Below, piece after piece: positions 43,539 to 52,353 of a DNA stretch of 64,000 bases. Positions within the stretch are counted from its first letter, which is position 1; every line of letters begins with the position of its first letter. Under the pieces are notes generated by a model. The model was not told the DNA's origin. It searched no databases and saw only the letters and a list, made by a program, of their open reading frames with translations. The position numbers and the translations under genes are program-made. The DNA is from Geobacter sp. (GTDB lineage: Bacteria; Desulfobacterota; Desulfuromonadia; Geobacterales; Pseudopelobacteraceae), in assembly GCA_003574895.1 (NCBI GenBank), contig PJFB01000004.1, forward strand, positions 268,208 through 332,207, in the 5' to 3' direction.

Positions 43539-43553
43539 GCAAGGAACGTGCCA
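43539..43553 (-). promoter_or_regulatory. sigma-54 (-24/-12) promoter of the eight-gene operon
   Basis: Reading on the minus strand the site is TGGCACGTTCCTTGC, a full match to TGGCAC-N5-TTGC, with the GG and GC elements ten bases apart. Transcription would start near 43528, about 40 bases before the first gene. The enhancer-binding activator encoded at 35005-36624 is the obvious candidate regulator. Confidence 0.75.
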
Positions 43554-44141
43554 TCGTAACATACTGAAAATTCATAACACCTGGCGAAATCCTTTTCGGA
43601 GGTTCGGCAAAATGGAACTTTAGGGCGAAAAATTTTTCGGCTTCCACTATCACTAACTTATTGAACCTTTGGGGGACGTTACTTGCTATTTGATTGTGGG
43701 AGGCGGCCTGAAATGCAGTATGGCGATGGTGAACGGCAGCAAAAATGAATGTGAAGATTTCGATGAAAGAATCTTGGGCAGCGCCGATTTTGTGGCTAGC
43801 TTGCAGCACCATGAAATGCTGCGGGAACGGTTGTAGGCGTCAATGACTCTGCCAGAACTGTTTCATCGAGTGTCCATCGCAACGAAGGTGCATCCGGAAG
43901 TGGTCAGATGATTGATGTCGATAAGGCTCTGAATCTTACCTCGTCGGGTGTAAGCATAGTGGTCCAGCGGGGAAACGGGTGGGTTCGGGAGAAACTGGCA
44001 TTGATGTCGATAGTGCACGAGAAAGGAACATCCTGCCGAGTCTAAGGCTCGATGTAACGGGCAGGATTTCTCCCGCCCGTTATGCTTCACCGGTGCCTGC
44101 TCACGCCCAATGCCGGTCATGACTGACGACCTATCCCCGCT
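43554..44141. other. upstream regulatory gap of the sigma-54 operon
   Basis: Nearly 590 bases without a supportable gene; a minus-strand frame at 43531-43812 overlaps the promoter and has no ribosome-binding site. This is where activator binding sites would be expected. GATGTCGATA occurs twice (about 43916 and 44005). AACGGGC and GCCCGTT (44057-44079) form a hairpin near the 3' end of the secreted-protein gene and may help terminate it. Confidence 0.4.
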
Positions 44142-44690
44142 TCAATGAACTATCTTGCCATCGATGATTACCGTCAATTTCAGATTCTCGTCGGTATTGC
44201 CGGTCATGCTGCCGGAGCCGGAAATTCCGCTGAGCCGTCCAGTCCCATCGGCAATAAGAAAAGTCCCGGTAAAGGCAAAAGGCGGCGCCGGCACATGAAG
44301 TTTTGTTTCTGCCCCAAATGTAGCCTGGTTGACTTCGCAAAAAACGCCGGAGAAGTTCATGGATAACGTATTCCCCTGACCGAGGCTGTGCGTCGAATAG
44401 CCGCTGGCAGGGGCGCAATAGCCGCCGGAACCGTTTGGCAAGGGTGTATCCCAGCGAACAGCGAGATTGGCATCAAACGCGAATTTACCGAGTACCGTTG
44501 CATTGCCTTCGCCGGCATAGGTTACGGTGACAAACCCCTTATCATTGACCGCGTTCATTGCCGCAACATTTCCAGTCCCGTATCCCTCAAAATTAGTTAC
44601 CGCCTTGTTGTCCCCCCATGCACTGTTCGAGGTCATTGCAAGAACAAACAGACACACCATGATTCCTTTTTTTAATTTACGCGCGTCCAT
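44142..44690 (-). CDS. exported hypothetical protein, beta-barrel-like
   Basis: 182 residues with a signal peptide (GIMVCLFVLAMTSNSAWG), from an ATG preceded by GGAGGAAAGC. The mature part alternates short strands and Gly/Thr turns (FTGTFLIADGTGRLSGISGS, GSMTGNTDENLKLTVIIDGK), suggesting a small beta-barrel like allene-oxide-cyclase-fold secreted proteins. Two cysteines could form a disulphide. A probable GEMM-I riboswitch lies about 190 bases upstream on the same strand, so its expression is probably tied to a cyclic dinucleotide. Confidence 0.65.
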   Translation of the reverse strand: MDARKLKKGIMVCLFVLAMTSNSAWGDNKAVTNFEGYGTGNVAAMNAVNDKGFVTVTYAGEGNATVLGKFAFDANLAVRWDTPLPNGSGGYCAPASGYSTHSLGQGNTLSMNFSGVFCEVNQATFGAETKLHVPAPPFAFTGTFLIADGTGRLSGISGSGSMTGNTDENLKLTVIIDGKIVH

Positions 44691-44875
44691 GCTTTCCTCC
44701 TTCCAGAACTCTCCCGAGTTCCTCTCATGCCTTATCTCCGAAAGCACAAACAATGTCGGCACGGAGATCGGCTGTTTTTGTCAAACCGGCATTGGTCGTT
44801 TCGTCCACCGTAGCGGGATAACAAACGGCAATCATTGACACCGGGCAAGCGCTGAATGCGAAAATGGCCGGTCTG

Positions 44876-45010
44876 CTCGGTTACCTCCATCCGGTGGAGG
44901 CATACGGCAACCCGGCCAACTCTTGCATCACAAGGTTTGCAGAAGCATAAGTTCCGTGGTTTTCCGTCCCCGGGTTATCCCCGAGTTTGGCTTTGGCGAG
45001 AGGCGCCTGC
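44876..45010 (-). ncRNA. probable GEMM-I cyclic dinucleotide riboswitch
   Basis: On the minus strand the leader shows the GEMM-I order: an AAAGCCAAAC segment, a CGGG/CCCG hairpin, GGGACGGAAAACC, a second helix with AACT/AGTT pairing, and GGCCGGGTTGCCG. Downstream, CCTCC/GGAGG nested in GGTT/AACC can form an alternative hairpin as expression platform. By eye, the base matching the key ligand position is G, as in cyclic di-GMP types. It precedes the exported protein gene at 44142-44690. Less canonical than the pair near 63.4 kb. Confidence 0.55.
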
Positions 45011-45202
45011 AAAACGTGACAGGGAGCCATGAAAGGCTCAGGAGAGCAATGAGCAACAGGCTCAACGGGTGGGCTGTAATGCCGAGTCGGCATTTCAGAC
45101 TGCCCTCCAGAAGTTTACAGGAACCAAGTTGTTAATTTGGTGTAATTATAAAAAACAATAAATACATGTCAAGCAGGTGGAGGCGACAGCGCTTCTTTTG
45201 CT

Positions 45203-46294
45203 TCAAGCCCACTCCCTCTCTGCAAGCGATGCCGCCAGCGCGGGATGGACCACCTTGCCGTCCCGGATGTTTACGGCCGAAGCCAGGGCCGAGTTCCGGG
45301 CAATGGCGTCAGACACCCCATAGCTCGCGAGCAGGCTGACATAGGGCAGCGTGGCGTTGGTCAGGGCCAGGGTGGAGGTGCGGGGATAGGCCCCCGGCAT
45401 GTTGGCCACCGCGTAATGGACGATGCCGTCCACCAGGTAGGTCGGGTCGTCGTGGGTCGTAGGATGGGTAGTCTCGGCGCAGCCGCCCTGGTCCACGGCC
45501 ACGTCCACAATCACCGCACCCCGCTTCATCCAGCCCAGCATCTCCCGGGAAATCAGCAGCGGAGTTTTGCCGCCAGGCACCAAGACGGCGCCAATAACCA
45601 CATCCGCTTCCCTGATCTCGGTATTGACGGTCTCCCGAACCAGCATGCCGGTCCGCACCCTTCCCCCGGTTACCTCGTCGAGCCGTTGCAACCGCTCGAT
45701 GCCGGGATTGAGCACAACGACTTCCATCCCCATGCCAGCGGCAACGCGGGCGGCATAGCTGCCAACCGTGCCGCACCCCAAGACGAGGACCCTGGCCGGC
45801 CTGACCCCCACCGCCCCGGTCGGGAGCAGGCCTGCCCCTCCGCTGCACCGTTGCATGCTGTGGGCCGCCACCAGGGGGGCCATCCTGCCCGCCACCTCGC
45901 TCATAGGTGCCAGCAGGGGGAGAGTGCCGTTGACTTCCAGGGTCTCGTAGGCCAGGGCCGTTATCTCCCGCTCCAGCAGGAACCGGGTCAGGGTCCGGTT
46001 GGGGGCCAAGTGGAGATAGGTGAAGAGCGTCTGTCCCTCCCGGAACAGGTCGAACTCCTCCGGCAGCGGTTCCTTGACCTTGACGATCAGTTCCGCACGC
46101 CCGAACAACTCATGGCGGGCAGCCACCACAGCACCGCTTTGCCGGTAGTGGGCATCGCTGAAACCGCTCCCGCTTCCGGCGTCATTCTCCACGAGCAATT
46201 CATGACCAGCCGCAACAAGCTCCGCAACCCCGGACGGTGTAAGTGCAACCCTGTATTCCTCTTTCTTGATCTCTTTCGGAACACCGATAATCAT
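45203..46294 (-). CDS. ald: alanine dehydrogenase
   Basis: 363-residue NAD-dependent enzyme interconverting L-alanine with pyruvate and ammonia. Start MIIGVPKEIKKEEYRVALTP with AAGGGG upstream is diagnostic. The catalytic Lys/His region (KVKEPLPEEFDLFREGQTLF, FTYLHLA), the Rossmann motif VLVLGCGTVGSYAARVA, and AVDQGGCAETTHPTTHDDPT match the family. Near residue 150 the usual glycine-rich loop reads CSGGAGLLPTGAVGV, a mild variation. Monocistronic. Confidence 0.93.
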   Translation of the reverse strand: MIIGVPKEIKKEEYRVALTPSGVAELVAAGHELLVENDAGSGSGFSDAHYRQSGAVVAARHELFGRAELIVKVKEPLPEEFDLFREGQTLFTYLHLAPNRTLTRFLLEREITALAYETLEVNGTLPLLAPMSEVAGRMAPLVAAHSMQRCSGGAGLLPTGAVGVRPARVLVLGCGTVGSYAARVAAGMGMEVVVLNPGIERLQRLDEVTGGRVRTGMLVRETVNTEIREADVVIGAVLVPGGKTPLLISREMLGWMKRGAVIVDVAVDQGGCAETTHPTTHDDPTYLVDGIVHYAVANMPGAYPRTSTLALTNATLPYVSLLASYGVSDAIARNSALASAVNIRDGKVVHPALAASLAEREWA

Positions 46295-46560
46295 GGAATT
46301 CCCCTTTCATCTGCCTTATTTCAGTCCAGCAATTTGATTACAGCATATTTATTAATTAGACCATAAACAGGCTGGATTTCAAGGAAATGCATGAATCAGC
46401 ATTAGTGCCCACAAAAGTATCAACCCACCAATAGCTTCTCATCCGAAGTTTCCGGATGAAACCTATCTAACTGCTTACCATACAACCGTTCCGGGCACTT
46501 CGGGCAAAAGCCCTGGTGCCCGGAATCCTTCCGAAATATTATCAAATTATAGACAATGGT

Positions 46561-47496
46561 TCATCCGGCTCCTGCCAACTTGCGGACTTTCGTTGTTCCG
46601 CCCATGTACAATAACGCCAGCGAACCGGACAGCAGGACAACCCCGATAAACCCCATCGGGCTGAAACGTTCATCGAAAATCAGCCAGGCCAGTATTGTGG
46701 CGACAAGGGGCTCCAGTAACGTGCTGATGCTTGCCACGGTTGCCGTGGTGTAGCGCATTCCGGCGATGAAGAGCACATAAGCTAAAGCCGTCGGGATAGC
46801 TCCAAGATAGAGGAGCAATGACCATCCCATGGGGGGGTAGTCCAGCACAATCCCCTGGGCTGAGGCAAAAACGAAGAGAATTATCGCCCCAAAGCCAAAA
46901 CTGATTGCTATGGTTTGAAATGGGTGATAGCAACCGGCCAGTTTGCGGGTGATCAATGTAACCAGGGCATAACCAAGCGCCGAGCCCAAGGCCAGAATTA
47001 TTCCGCTCTTATCCGTGCCGTTTCCCACGGCATTTTCCTGAAAACCAACCAACAGAGCCGTTCCGGCAAGCGCCCCTACCAAAGACAGCAAAACATAGGC
47101 AGACGGCCTCTGCCTGGTTACGAAGACGGAAATCACGGCGACCATGACTGGTGCGGTACAGAGGGTGACCAGTGTTGCCACGGCAACCCCGGTACGCTCG
47201 ATGGCGCTGAAATAGCAGACCTGATAAACGGCTGTCATCATACCGACCAGCAGCATCAACAGAAGATCGCGCCCAGCCACTCTGAACATCCGTTTTTTCT
47301 GGGTAACCCAGCATACTGCAAACAATACCGGCAGCGACAGTACCAGACGCAATAAACCGATCGATAAGGGATTTGTTGCGGCCAACCCATAAATAAACTT
47401 GGTTGTTATACCGACAGTTCCCCACAGGACTGCGGCGATCATGATAAGTAATAGCCCGTGACGCGACTCAACGCGGGCACTGTTCGTAGAATTCAT
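46561..47496 (-). CDS. EamA/DMT family transporter
   Basis: 311-residue inner-membrane protein with ten predicted helices in two EamA repeats (about 12-145 and 160-295). The repeat signatures AVLWGTVGITTKFIYG and GSALGYALVTLITRKLAG are visible, as is the conserved LEPLVATILAWLIFDERFSP ending. AGGAGG precedes the ATG. Drug/metabolite exporters of this type often export amino acids or related metabolites; substrate unknown. Confidence 0.88.
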   Translation of the reverse strand: MNSTNSARVESRHGLLLIMIAAVLWGTVGITTKFIYGLAATNPLSIGLLRLVLSLPVLFAVCWVTQKKRMFRVAGRDLLLMLLVGMMTAVYQVCYFSAIERTGVAVATLVTLCTAPVMVAVISVFVTRQRPSAYVLLSLVGALAGTALLVGFQENAVGNGTDKSGIILALGSALGYALVTLITRKLAGCYHPFQTIAISFGFGAIILFVFASAQGIVLDYPPMGWSLLLYLGAIPTALAYVLFIAGMRYTTATVASISTLLEPLVATILAWLIFDERFSPMGFIGVVLLSGSLALLYMGGTTKVRKLAGAG

Positions 47497-47788
47497 AAAT
47501 CCTCCTGGACCGTAAATAAAGAGCAGAAAACGGAACAGGGGCAGAAAGGCGCACTTCTAGTGAGAACGCTGTCAGGCGAACCAGGAATGAATAGATGGCC
47601 AAACTGCCCGGCTAGGCAGAAATGGCTGGTGGTGGGGGTAATATGCTGAAGGCAGGATAATACATGGGAACACCATAGCAATTAATCGAGTGTAAAGTCA
47701 AATCGGATCAGTGCGAAACACCGGCCATCGGCCATGAAATGGGACAGGATCTAACTGCAGCGCGAGGATGGCAACCTGTCTCACCCAC

Positions 47789-47829
47789 AAAACAAAAGGC
47801 CCGATCAATGGGACCGGGCCTTTTGTTTT
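47789..47829. terminator. strong bidirectional intrinsic terminator
   Basis: AAAACAAAAGGCCCG and CGGGCCTTTTGTTTT are exactly complementary over 15 pairs around an 11-base loop. It lies directly after the papain-fusion gene (minus strand). Confidence 0.85.
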
Positions 47830-47845
47830 GCGGATTCATACGCCT

Positions 47846-49912
47846 CTAGAATCCGTGCAGGTTCTCCACTTTCACTGCCAGTGCCTGGCCGCGAATCCTC
47901 TCCAGAGTGGTGGCCACCACCTGAGTGTCATTGTCAAAGGAACCATGGGCAAGGGAGATGTACTCCTGGCCGTCGAAGACCTTGGCCCGGTCCTTGGTAT
48001 GTACCTTGACCGTCTGCATCCCACCCATAAACTCACGCCATTCCCTTACATCCTGCGCTTTGCGTGCATTCCATTGATCCTTGGCTTCAACGGCCGGGTT
48101 CCAGGCGGATTCCATGCCGAGAATCGGCATTTTGTGAACATCTTCCAGTGCCCGGCAAACCAGATACAGCAAGGATTTGCCGTAGGGCCCCACAGTGTCG
48201 GCCTGTTCCCGCTCATCGCTCAGGATGTCGAAAAAGAGCCGGTCTTTTGCCAGTACGCCTTTATCAATGGCCGGGACATAATGGTCCAGGGCAAATCCGA
48301 CCGTGCAGGCCGGAGCATAGAGGGTCGCGGTCTTGACCTGCACCTTCTTAAGGGCCAGCCGATCAAGCAGGTGACCATGAAGGATCGAGCCGGCAGAATG
48401 CCCCATCAGGTGAATTTCAAGTGCGGGAATCCGGTTCTTCAATTCGGCCAGATGCCCGGCCAGGAGCGTCAGCCCCGCATCTCGGTCGGCCGCTGCTGAC
48501 GCGTTCTGCTTCATCTGCATCCAGACCGGTTTGACAAGGATATTTTCACAGGCAAGCTCCACAGAGCGGTCCTTTGCTTCCTTCAACTTGTTGGCAATAT
48601 CCGACCATAAGCCGCGTGACGGCATCTCTTCGGACGGCTTGAAGAATTTGCCCACGGCATCATCGAGCATGCCGGTGATGCTCTCCCCGAACCCGGTTTT
48701 CCAGGTGACAAAAAGAGGATAGATTCCGTTTTCACGGAAGTAGGGCGCCATTATCCGGATCCGCTTGATGGAGGCTTCCTCGTTGTTCAAACCTCCATGG
48801 GCATAAATGGCAATGATCGGTTTCTGTTGTTTGCCAAGCCAGTCAAGGGGCAAAGTCAACGCCGCCTCCCGGATAGCGCCAACAGCATCAGACACATCCA
48901 GGAAACGGTTGATGGGACGTCCGTCGTTACCCAGCACGATCGTATGCTCATAGGCCGCATTCTCACTGAGCGGCTGCACAGATGCATTGGCAAAGGTAAA
49001 TGGCGCGTTTGTACTGTCGGAGGACCATGACCACTCAGCCTTGCCGCTGGCTGCATCGCTGAGACTCAGGCTGCTGCGGGTGCGCACGGCGGCCCTGATT
49101 TCCATCGGCGCCCCACATACCGCCACCCAGGCATCGGAACCGTTCTGAATCCAGTCTTCGTATGAGAGGATGGCGAATCCCAGATAACCCCACTTTTCCC
49201 CCCAGGAGTTCTGCACGACGAAACCCTTTGTCGAGTAACCGGTAATGGCAAAGGCGTGTCCGCCAGCCTCGTCCAGCATCATGGGGATCACCGGCAAGGT
49301 TGAAAAACTGTCGAGAAACCACCCCTGATGGACCTTGGCAGAAACGTAGATCGCCCCCACCTCCCTGATGGCTGCCTGCATGTCGGCGATGGAGTCCTTA
49401 TTGATGCGGTAATAGGCGCCCAAAGGCCGTTTGGCCGCATCCTGCTGCCACCCCTCTTTCGGCGCTACGAATTTTGACTTGTAAGGCCAGAACTGATCGG
49501 TACAAACCCCGTGCCGGTACCACCCCTTCATGGCGCCACGGCAACTGGACCCCTCATAGTCCTCCCCGGGCCACTCGTCATAGATCCTGGCCATGTGATA
49601 GAGCATGCGTTGGCTGACTTTGTCCATTTTGGGCGATTTTTTCCCGGTCTTGATTTCTTCGTCCAGGTGTTTCTTCCAGAGCAGATAGTTGATAACCGCT
49701 GCCAGGCCAAAGCCGGTGCAGGCCCCCTCTTGGCCCTGGTTCAGGATCAATTTGTGGACCCTGGTGTAATCCGCAAGGTGGGTTTCAATGAATTCCATGG
49801 GCGGGTACTGCTCTGGGAGACAGACAAGCGGTGGATTGTAGATCCGGTCACGGTAGTCAATGCGGTCGGGGCGGGCATCGAATGTGCGATTATCAATAGT
49901 GTTGGTCGGCAC
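47846..49912 (-). CDS. papain-family protease fused to a serine hydrolase (lipase-like) domain
   Basis: 688 residues, GTG start after AAAGGAGG. Residues about 35-265 form a C1A papain-like domain with Cys65 in QEGACTGFGLAAV, His219 in GGHAFAITGY and Asn235 in VVQNSWGEKWGYLGF. From about 365 to 600 follows an alpha/beta hydrolase: IIAIYAHGGLNNEE as likely oxyanion strand and the nucleophile elbow HLMGHSAGSILHG with Ser506. No signal peptide, propeptide or membrane helix is visible. Carrying two complete active sites in one chain is unusual; it could be a toxin-like effector or a remodelling enzyme. Both activities are inferred from motifs. Confidence 0.82.
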   Translation of the reverse strand: MPTNTIDNRTFDARPDRIDYRDRIYNPPLVCLPEQYPPMEFIETHLADYTRVHKLILNQGQEGACTGFGLAAVINYLLWKKHLDEEIKTGKKSPKMDKVSQRMLYHMARIYDEWPGEDYEGSSCRGAMKGWYRHGVCTDQFWPYKSKFVAPKEGWQQDAAKRPLGAYYRINKDSIADMQAAIREVGAIYVSAKVHQGWFLDSFSTLPVIPMMLDEAGGHAFAITGYSTKGFVVQNSWGEKWGYLGFAILSYEDWIQNGSDAWVAVCGAPMEIRAAVRTRSSLSLSDAASGKAEWSWSSDSTNAPFTFANASVQPLSENAAYEHTIVLGNDGRPINRFLDVSDAVGAIREAALTLPLDWLGKQQKPIIAIYAHGGLNNEEASIKRIRIMAPYFRENGIYPLFVTWKTGFGESITGMLDDAVGKFFKPSEEMPSRGLWSDIANKLKEAKDRSVELACENILVKPVWMQMKQNASAAADRDAGLTLLAGHLAELKNRIPALEIHLMGHSAGSILHGHLLDRLALKKVQVKTATLYAPACTVGFALDHYVPAIDKGVLAKDRLFFDILSDEREQADTVGPYGKSLLYLVCRALEDVHKMPILGMESAWNPAVEAKDQWNARKAQDVREWREFMGGMQTVKVHTKDRAKVFDGQEYISLAHGSFDNDTQVVATTLERIRGQALAVKVENLHGF

Positions 49913-50114
49913 GGCGGGCCTCCTTTAATAAGTTTTGTACTATTAACTTATTTCAATACACTATCATATATCAAGACCAAATCAAGCAGGCGTTAAAAAC
50001 CTGTTCCAGACAGAAAACAATCAAATCAACCGCCTACAAAGGTAAAAACCACTGGAACTGGGATTTAGTATGCAGGATTGCAGCTTGAGTCATGCGGGCA
50101 ACCGAATTTTGTAG

Positions 50115-50149
50115 TTGATAATCCCTTAAATTAAGTTGTATCATACAAC
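50115..50149 (+). promoter_or_regulatory. promoter with palindromic operator before the MarR gene
   Basis: TTGATA (50115-50120) and TGTATC (50137-50142) are 16 bases apart. The -10 lies inside the perfect palindrome GTTGTATCATACAAC (50135-50149), placed two bases before the ATG. This is the arrangement expected for MarR autoregulation. A related AGTTG...CAACT pair (50618-50634) precedes the transporter gene. Confidence 0.6.
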
Positions 50150-50151
50150 CA

Positions 50152-50601
50152 ATGAAATGCACTTCGAACGAATACACCCTTGAAAAATCGCTGGGGCACC
50201 TGTCTGCCCGCTTCACAAGGGTTATGCAGAGACGCATCAACACCACGCTCGCACAACACGGTTTTCCCATCACATCGGATCAGTACTCGTTCCTTGTCCA
50301 GCTCTGGAATCAGAACGGCCAGCCCCAGGGTGTTCTGGCCGACAAGACCGTCAGGGACAAGACCACCATGACCAGACTGGCCGCGGGACTGGAATCCCAA
50401 GGCCTCATCACCCGCCTGCCAAGCCCCAACGATGCCCGTGAGCGCTTGGTATTTCTCACTGACAGGGGAAAAGAAGTCATGGATAAAGCCACCGGCCTGG
50501 TCCGGCAGATTCTGGCCGAAGCCCAGGCTGGGATCGACGAAACGGAGCTGGAGAACTGCCGGGATGTACTCCGCCGCGCCTGCAACAACCTCTTGAAATA
50601 A
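50152..50601 (+). CDS. MarR family transcriptional regulator
   Basis: 149-residue winged-helix repressor. The DNA-binding core is ITSDQYSFLVQLWNQNGQ, then ADKTVRDKTTMTRLAAGLES and the wing LPSPNDARERLVFLTDRG. The promoter and palindrome just upstream suggest it represses itself and the MFS gene 63 bases downstream. The ligand is probably a substrate of that transporter. Confidence 0.9.
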   Translation: MKCTSNEYTLEKSLGHLSARFTRVMQRRINTTLAQHGFPITSDQYSFLVQLWNQNGQPQGVLADKTVRDKTTMTRLAAGLESQGLITRLPSPNDARERLVFLTDRGKEVMDKATGLVRQILAEAQAGIDETELENCRDVLRRACNNLLK

Positions 50602-50664
50602 ATTATATCGTCACAATAGTTGCAGTAACCAACTAATTAGCCCAAAACGGAGCAAGCTTCACCC

Positions 50665-51942
50665 ATGGCAATGACTACTACCGCCCCGGCCATACAACCG
50701 GCCGACATGACCCGCGGCCAACTGACGCGCATGGTACTGATCCTCGGCGCATTGACCGCCTTCAGTTCCATGTCCATCGACATGTACCTGCCAGCCTTCC
50801 CGCAAATCGCCCGGGACCTGAGAGTACCGCTCGGCACGGTGCAACTCTCCATCTCAGCCTTCCTGTTCGGTTCGGCGGCAGGGCAGCTGTTCTACGGCCC
50901 CCTGGCCGACCGCTATGGCAGGCGCAGGCCCCTGCTCTGGGGATTGGCGCTGTATGTTGCTTCGGCAGTGGGGTGTGCCTGCGTCCACACCGGGGAGGGG
51001 CTCCTGTTCTGGCGGGTGGTGATGGCTGTGGGTGGCGGCGCTGGCATGGTGATCTCACGGGCCGTGGTACGCGACCTCTATGACACCGCCGAGGCAGCCA
51101 GGATGTTTTCACTGCTCATGCTGTTGATGGGAGCCGCACCGATCCTGGCACCCATTGTCGGGGGGCAGATCCTGCTGGTAACCGGTTGGCGGGGTATCTT
51201 CGGGTTTCTGGGGGTCTTCGGGTTGGCATCGATTGTGGCGGCAGCGGTGGGGCTTCCCGAATCCCTCCCGGTTGAGCGGCGCATCCGGCATAATTTTGCC
51301 GAGATGACAGCCACTTATGGGCATCTCCTGCGTAACCGCGGCTACCTGCATCATGCCATTGCCCTGGGGTGCGTTGCCGGGGTCAACTTTTCCTACATCT
51401 CAGGTGCACCATTCCTTTTCATCGAGCTGCACGGGGTGTCTCCCCAGCACTTCGGCCTGTTCTTCGGCGCCAATGCCTTCGGCCTGATCGGGGCGTCACA
51501 AGTCAACCGCAGACTCCTGAAGCATTTCAGCGCGCAGCGCATCCTGAATGGGGCCCTCACCGCCAACGCAGTAACAGCATTGCTGCTTACCGTTGCGGGT
51601 ATAACCGGCATCGGCGGCTTCCCTGCACAGGTCTGCCTCATTTTCGTCTGCCTGTGCACCACCGGGCTGCTTTATCCAAACATTACGGCATTGGCCTTGG
51701 CTCCCTTCGAGAAGTCGGCAGGAAGCGCATCGGCGCTTCTGGGAACGATCCAGTATTCGCTCGGCGCCAGCGCCGGGGCGCTGGTGGGATTGTTCCACAA
51801 TGGCACGGCAGTGCCGATGACCGCCACCATGGCAGCTTGCGGGATAACTGGCTGGTGTGCCGTAAAACTCTCCGGCCGCCCAAGAAGCCCCAATCAAGTC
51901 AATAAACCGCTCTCAGCCTTGCAGCGCCGCAACAGAACGTAA
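50665..51942 (+). CDS. Bcr/CflA family multidrug MFS exporter
   Basis: 425 residues with 12 predicted membrane helices. The antiporter motif C-type and loop signatures are clear: SSMSIDMYLPAFPQIARDL, GQLFYGPLADRYGRRRPLL (motif A), SRAVVRDLYDTAEAAR and GAAPILAPIVGGQIL (motif C). It fits Bcr/CflA exporters of bicyclomycin or chloramphenicol type drugs. Adjacent to its likely MarR repressor. Confidence 0.9.
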   Translation: MAMTTTAPAIQPADMTRGQLTRMVLILGALTAFSSMSIDMYLPAFPQIARDLRVPLGTVQLSISAFLFGSAAGQLFYGPLADRYGRRRPLLWGLALYVASAVGCACVHTGEGLLFWRVVMAVGGGAGMVISRAVVRDLYDTAEAARMFSLLMLLMGAAPILAPIVGGQILLVTGWRGIFGFLGVFGLASIVAAAVGLPESLPVERRIRHNFAEMTATYGHLLRNRGYLHHAIALGCVAGVNFSYISGAPFLFIELHGVSPQHFGLFFGANAFGLIGASQVNRRLLKHFSAQRILNGALTANAVTALLLTVAGITGIGGFPAQVCLIFVCLCTTGLLYPNITALALAPFEKSAGSASALLGTIQYSLGASAGALVGLFHNGTAVPMTATMAACGITGWCAVKLSGRPRSPNQVNKPLSALQRRNRT

Positions 51943-52024
51943 TCTGCGTGCCTTTGCCCAGTGATTCCGATTTCAGATCAAGGATGATATCAAGGCGGCG
52001 AGGAATGGGGCTGTAAGGCGTACA

Positions 52025-52303
52025 TTATCGTATGTTGAGCAGCCGAAGACGTGCCAACGAAGATAGTGCCTCCTTGACATGGGGTTGGGATGACACGCTT
52101 TCTATGCTGACCATGCTATCGCTCAATGCCTCCATGACAATCAGGCCTCCGGTGCCCAGTTCGGAACCATGCCCCTGCTGCAGGATGCAATCGCGACAAC
52201 CATCCCCGCACGTCAACCAGATGCAGCCTTTGTTGACCCGCACCACATGCCGTGATTTTACGGACAGCGAAATCACCTCGCCCTTATTGAGTGCGTAATC
52301 CAT
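52025..52303 (-). CDS. DUF2917-like small protein
   Basis: 92 residues from an ATG preceded by GGGGAGGGGTT. The pattern VVRVNKGCIWLTCGDGCRDC, then GLIVMEALSDSMVSI, fits DUF2917, a small cupin-like beta fold. It has a CGDGCRDC motif that could bind metal. It follows the GlxA-type regulator after 50 bases on the same strand and may be co-transcribed with it. Confidence 0.65.
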   Translation of the reverse strand: MDYALNKGEVISLSVKSRHVVRVNKGCIWLTCGDGCRDCILQQGHGSELGTGGLIVMEALSDSMVSIESVSSQPHVKEALSSLARLRLLNIR

Positions 52304-52353
52304 AACCCCTCCCCGCGCTGCCGCGCAAAATCCCGATCCCACACTCCATCGCG

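Noticed and set aside
43531..43812. 94-codon minus-strand frame just before the sigma-54 operon
   Set aside because: It overlaps the promoter, has no ribosome-binding site and no recognisable domain.
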